64,000 nt of DNA from Zonotrichia leucophrys gambelii (lineage: Eukaryota > Chordata > Aves > Passeriformes > Passerellidae): assembly GCF_028769735.1 (NCBI RefSeq), contig NC_088170.1, positions 50,439,585 through 50,503,584 of the forward strand, written 5' to 3'. Below the pieces are notes generated by a model that was not told the DNA's origin, did no database searches, and saw only the letters and a program-made list of their open reading frames with translations. Below are positions 61,641 through 64,000 of the stretch, piece after piece. How positions within the stretch are numbered: position 1 is the stretch's first letter; the number at the start of each line of letters is the position of its first letter. The translations under genes and the position numbers were made by a program.

Positions 61641-64000
61641 GCTCACAAACCCAGTATTCCTGATGCATTCTCAAAAAACCTGCTTGAGACACACACAACA
61701 CCCTACCACCAGTCAAATTATTATGAGGACACACATGATGTCATTTCAAACAGAAGATTTTCAATCATTATCAAATTTTGAGATAAACGTTTTTTAAAGC
61801 CTATTTATCCAAGTTGTAATACAACTGCACATACAACATCTATCTGCTTATGGGACTGCAAATCTGATTGTGCTATAAGGAAGCAAAAAACCTGTTGATT
61901 CAAGAGATCTCACTCCAGCTGAGATTATAGTAGAGAACATGGCTGTGGACAGAAATACATAGTGGTCTTGTATTAGAAGTAAAGAAAGCAATAAATCATG
62001 AAGAAAGCAATACAGTACATCCAGGCAATAATCTGTGGAAGAGTGAGGGAAGCCTACCTTGCCTACATCAGCTGTAATCAGCTGCAGCTCAGTGTTGAAC
62101 TTTCTGTTTCTTATGAGGATCATAAACCCAAAGGCCAAAGGCCAACCTGGAACTGCTCTAATTGAAGCTAATACCCGGCAGCCTGGAATCAGACCAGGAC
62201 AGAGAAGGAAACTGCTGTAGCAGAAATGATGTGTGATCATGTGCTGTCAACAGATGGGGAGGAAGCAGGCATTTTTACCCTGTGCTGTTCTCTGTAGTGT
62301 TATACAATATTTATTAAAACATCCTGCCGTCTGCTCACAGAAGGAGATAACGGGTGCAAGGCAGAACCACAAAGGAAGGATTAGACTTTAATAAATATAC
62401 ATTTTTTTCTTAAAAAAACGAACTGGTAGAAGTAATGTATTTTTGAAAGGCATCTGATAAAACTGGAAATAATGGGCTCTACTCAATACTGCTACAGCAG
62501 AAGTGTGGATTAAAAACTTGCTGACAGTACAAAAAGTAGCTCTTAAGAGGTATGAAGTTAGCATAAATAAATAGTGGTATTCCTGCTGGGATTTCAAAAG
62601 TATCAGTGTTTGCATATTAAAGGGATACTCAGTAACATGATGGTGCACACAAATGTCTGATGACATGGGTGGTGACAGTGATGGGAAATTTTCTTTGAAA
62701 CAAAGATTTAAGTATTTAATTTAGTTCATCAAGCAAAGCTTATAAGGCGATATAATCACAAGATACATATACTTTTAAAGCACAGAAGATTTTTTTTAAA
62801 CCAATAGAGAAAGACAAAAATAGATATCTGGAAGCATATTCCGACAGAAGGCAGTATGTTAGCTTGTCTTTTTCAGTTTGACAACAGACATGACTATCAA
62901 GGAAATTAGCAAATTCCAAAATTTGACGAACCTGGGCTTTGCCACCCTAATATCAAGCCTGGTTTCTTTCTGGAAATTCAGGTTCTGATAAAGTAAATTC
63001 CTACTAGGTTTAACACACAGAACAGTGTAACTCTTTTGGTCTTCAGCATGCTAGAATGAAGGATCAGACAGCCCTTTCTGGTTTAAGAACCTGAGGGTGG
63101 CGCAATTCCCACCTAATAGGATGCCCTCACTAGTCTCAGAGCAACATTGTGGCTTTTCATACGGTAAAAACTCTTTTCAGGTGGCAGAACTTCCCTTAGG
63201 CCTTCTTGAGACTGTGGGATAAAACCTTATGGAAAACAAGCACTATCTGATTTCTGTAAGGGGGAGAATATTTCCTTATAGGTGTTTCCTGTAACATAAA
63301 CTTAAAGAAGACATGCACATCCCTATCTCTGTACCTAAGTCCAAAGCACTGAGCAATTTTATATGCTCACTCTTAGGGAACAAGTGTGTAAGAGATGTAA
63401 TCTGCAGTTCAGTGCACTGCTACAAGCCTCTTGGACATCAGTGTCAGAAATACAGTTCCTAAGATCTGAGGGGTTTTCCCCTCCCATTTCTTTGTTGTTG
63501 CTCTTGTTTGGTTTGGGTTTTACTTCTAAGAACATGCCTTGCTCACATGTACCTATGCCAACCTTATGCCCCACTCCTTTATTTTCCCTGAAAAGTTTTG
63601 TTGCTCAGAAAGTTTTAACCTAATTTACTGTTTTTGTGCCTGTTAATACAATTGATAAATTAAAGCTATCTAGATATAGTCAGGGTATAAATAGTAAGAA
63701 ATGCTTTCTTTCCTCTTAAAGTTCATAAGGAAAGCTTTGTTTCTCTTCAGGTTAGCTCACCCAAATTACAACATAATTTGGCCTAGTGTGCTATGACACA
63801 TGCTTGCAGTTCCTTCCAAGGGCAACATTAGAGGGAATCCACAAATAACATCCCTGTGTAGAACCTGTAACCCTGCTCATTTTTGAGAATGTTCTGTTTT
63901 TCTCTACCAATGAACAAAATCCTCAGACAATGATAACCAGCTTCAAATAGGAATATGTAGCTCTCTGGATGAAAAAAAGTCATTTGAACCCTAAGTCAAA
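61641..64000 (-). other. Presumed SLC13A1 intron to the window edge
   Basis: No SLC13A1 exon matching the next expected segment was found, so this is presumably intron. No RNA gene or clear mobile element is recognised. Confidence 0.5.

Noticed and set aside
61848..62240. Minus-strand open frame with VPGW, considered as the next upstream SLC13A1 exon
   Set aside because: The family segment expected there continues as WSALF and is preceded by an acidic, Phe/Arg-rich run; here the neighbours do not match, and no splice sites give the required phase.
1..64000. CRISPR arrays, bacterial operons, tRNA or rRNA genes
   Set aside because: No spaced direct-repeat array, ribosome-binding pattern, cloverleaf or rRNA core sequence was seen; the window is vertebrate genomic DNA.

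Overview
This is vertebrate nuclear DNA, most likely from a bird and probably a songbird. The evidence is CR1 LINE fragments in both orientations, several LTRs of types I associate with passerine genomes, long gene-free AT-rich stretches, and a gene split by GT/AG introns. No bacterial, plasmid, phage or CRISPR features are visible. Species cannot be assigned from the sequence alone.

The only gene I can support is the 3' portion of SLC13A1, the sodium-sulfate cotransporter NaS1, on the minus strand. Five coding exons read from high to low coordinates: 59544-59441, 57622-57513, 56860-56699, 54518-54381 and 54280-54137. The reading phases join across all four introns and give about 218 C-terminal residues ending in a stop codon. 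The family length is about 595 residues, so the N-terminal part lies beyond the right edge. The 61.0-64.0 kb stretch should therefore be intron.

Layout: 185-822 is a solo LTR with target-site duplications. 0.8-9.4 kb has no recognised gene. 9.4-10.4 kb is a plus-strand CR1 3' end. 11,984-12,287 is a second solo LTR with a 6-bp duplication. 12.3-53.8 kb is gene-free apart from CR1 fragments (15.67, 36.4-37.7, 44.65 and 52.2 kb), simple repeats and several near-perfect short hairpins. 53.8-59.5 kb is SLC13A1, whose introns hold a plus-strand CR1 (54.7-55.6 kb) and two plus-strand LTRs (55.95-56.49 and 58.01-58.94 kb), all antisense to the gene. A minus-strand CR1 lies at 61.24-61.64 kb.

I did not find a convincing new biological system. 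The observations most worth checking are the weak splice donor of the 59.4-kb exon beside a decoy that would add an in-frame stop, the antisense LTRs with their own TATA-like and polyadenylation signals inside SLC13A1, a 43-bp exact tandem duplication near a splice acceptor, and a set of short inverted repeats.
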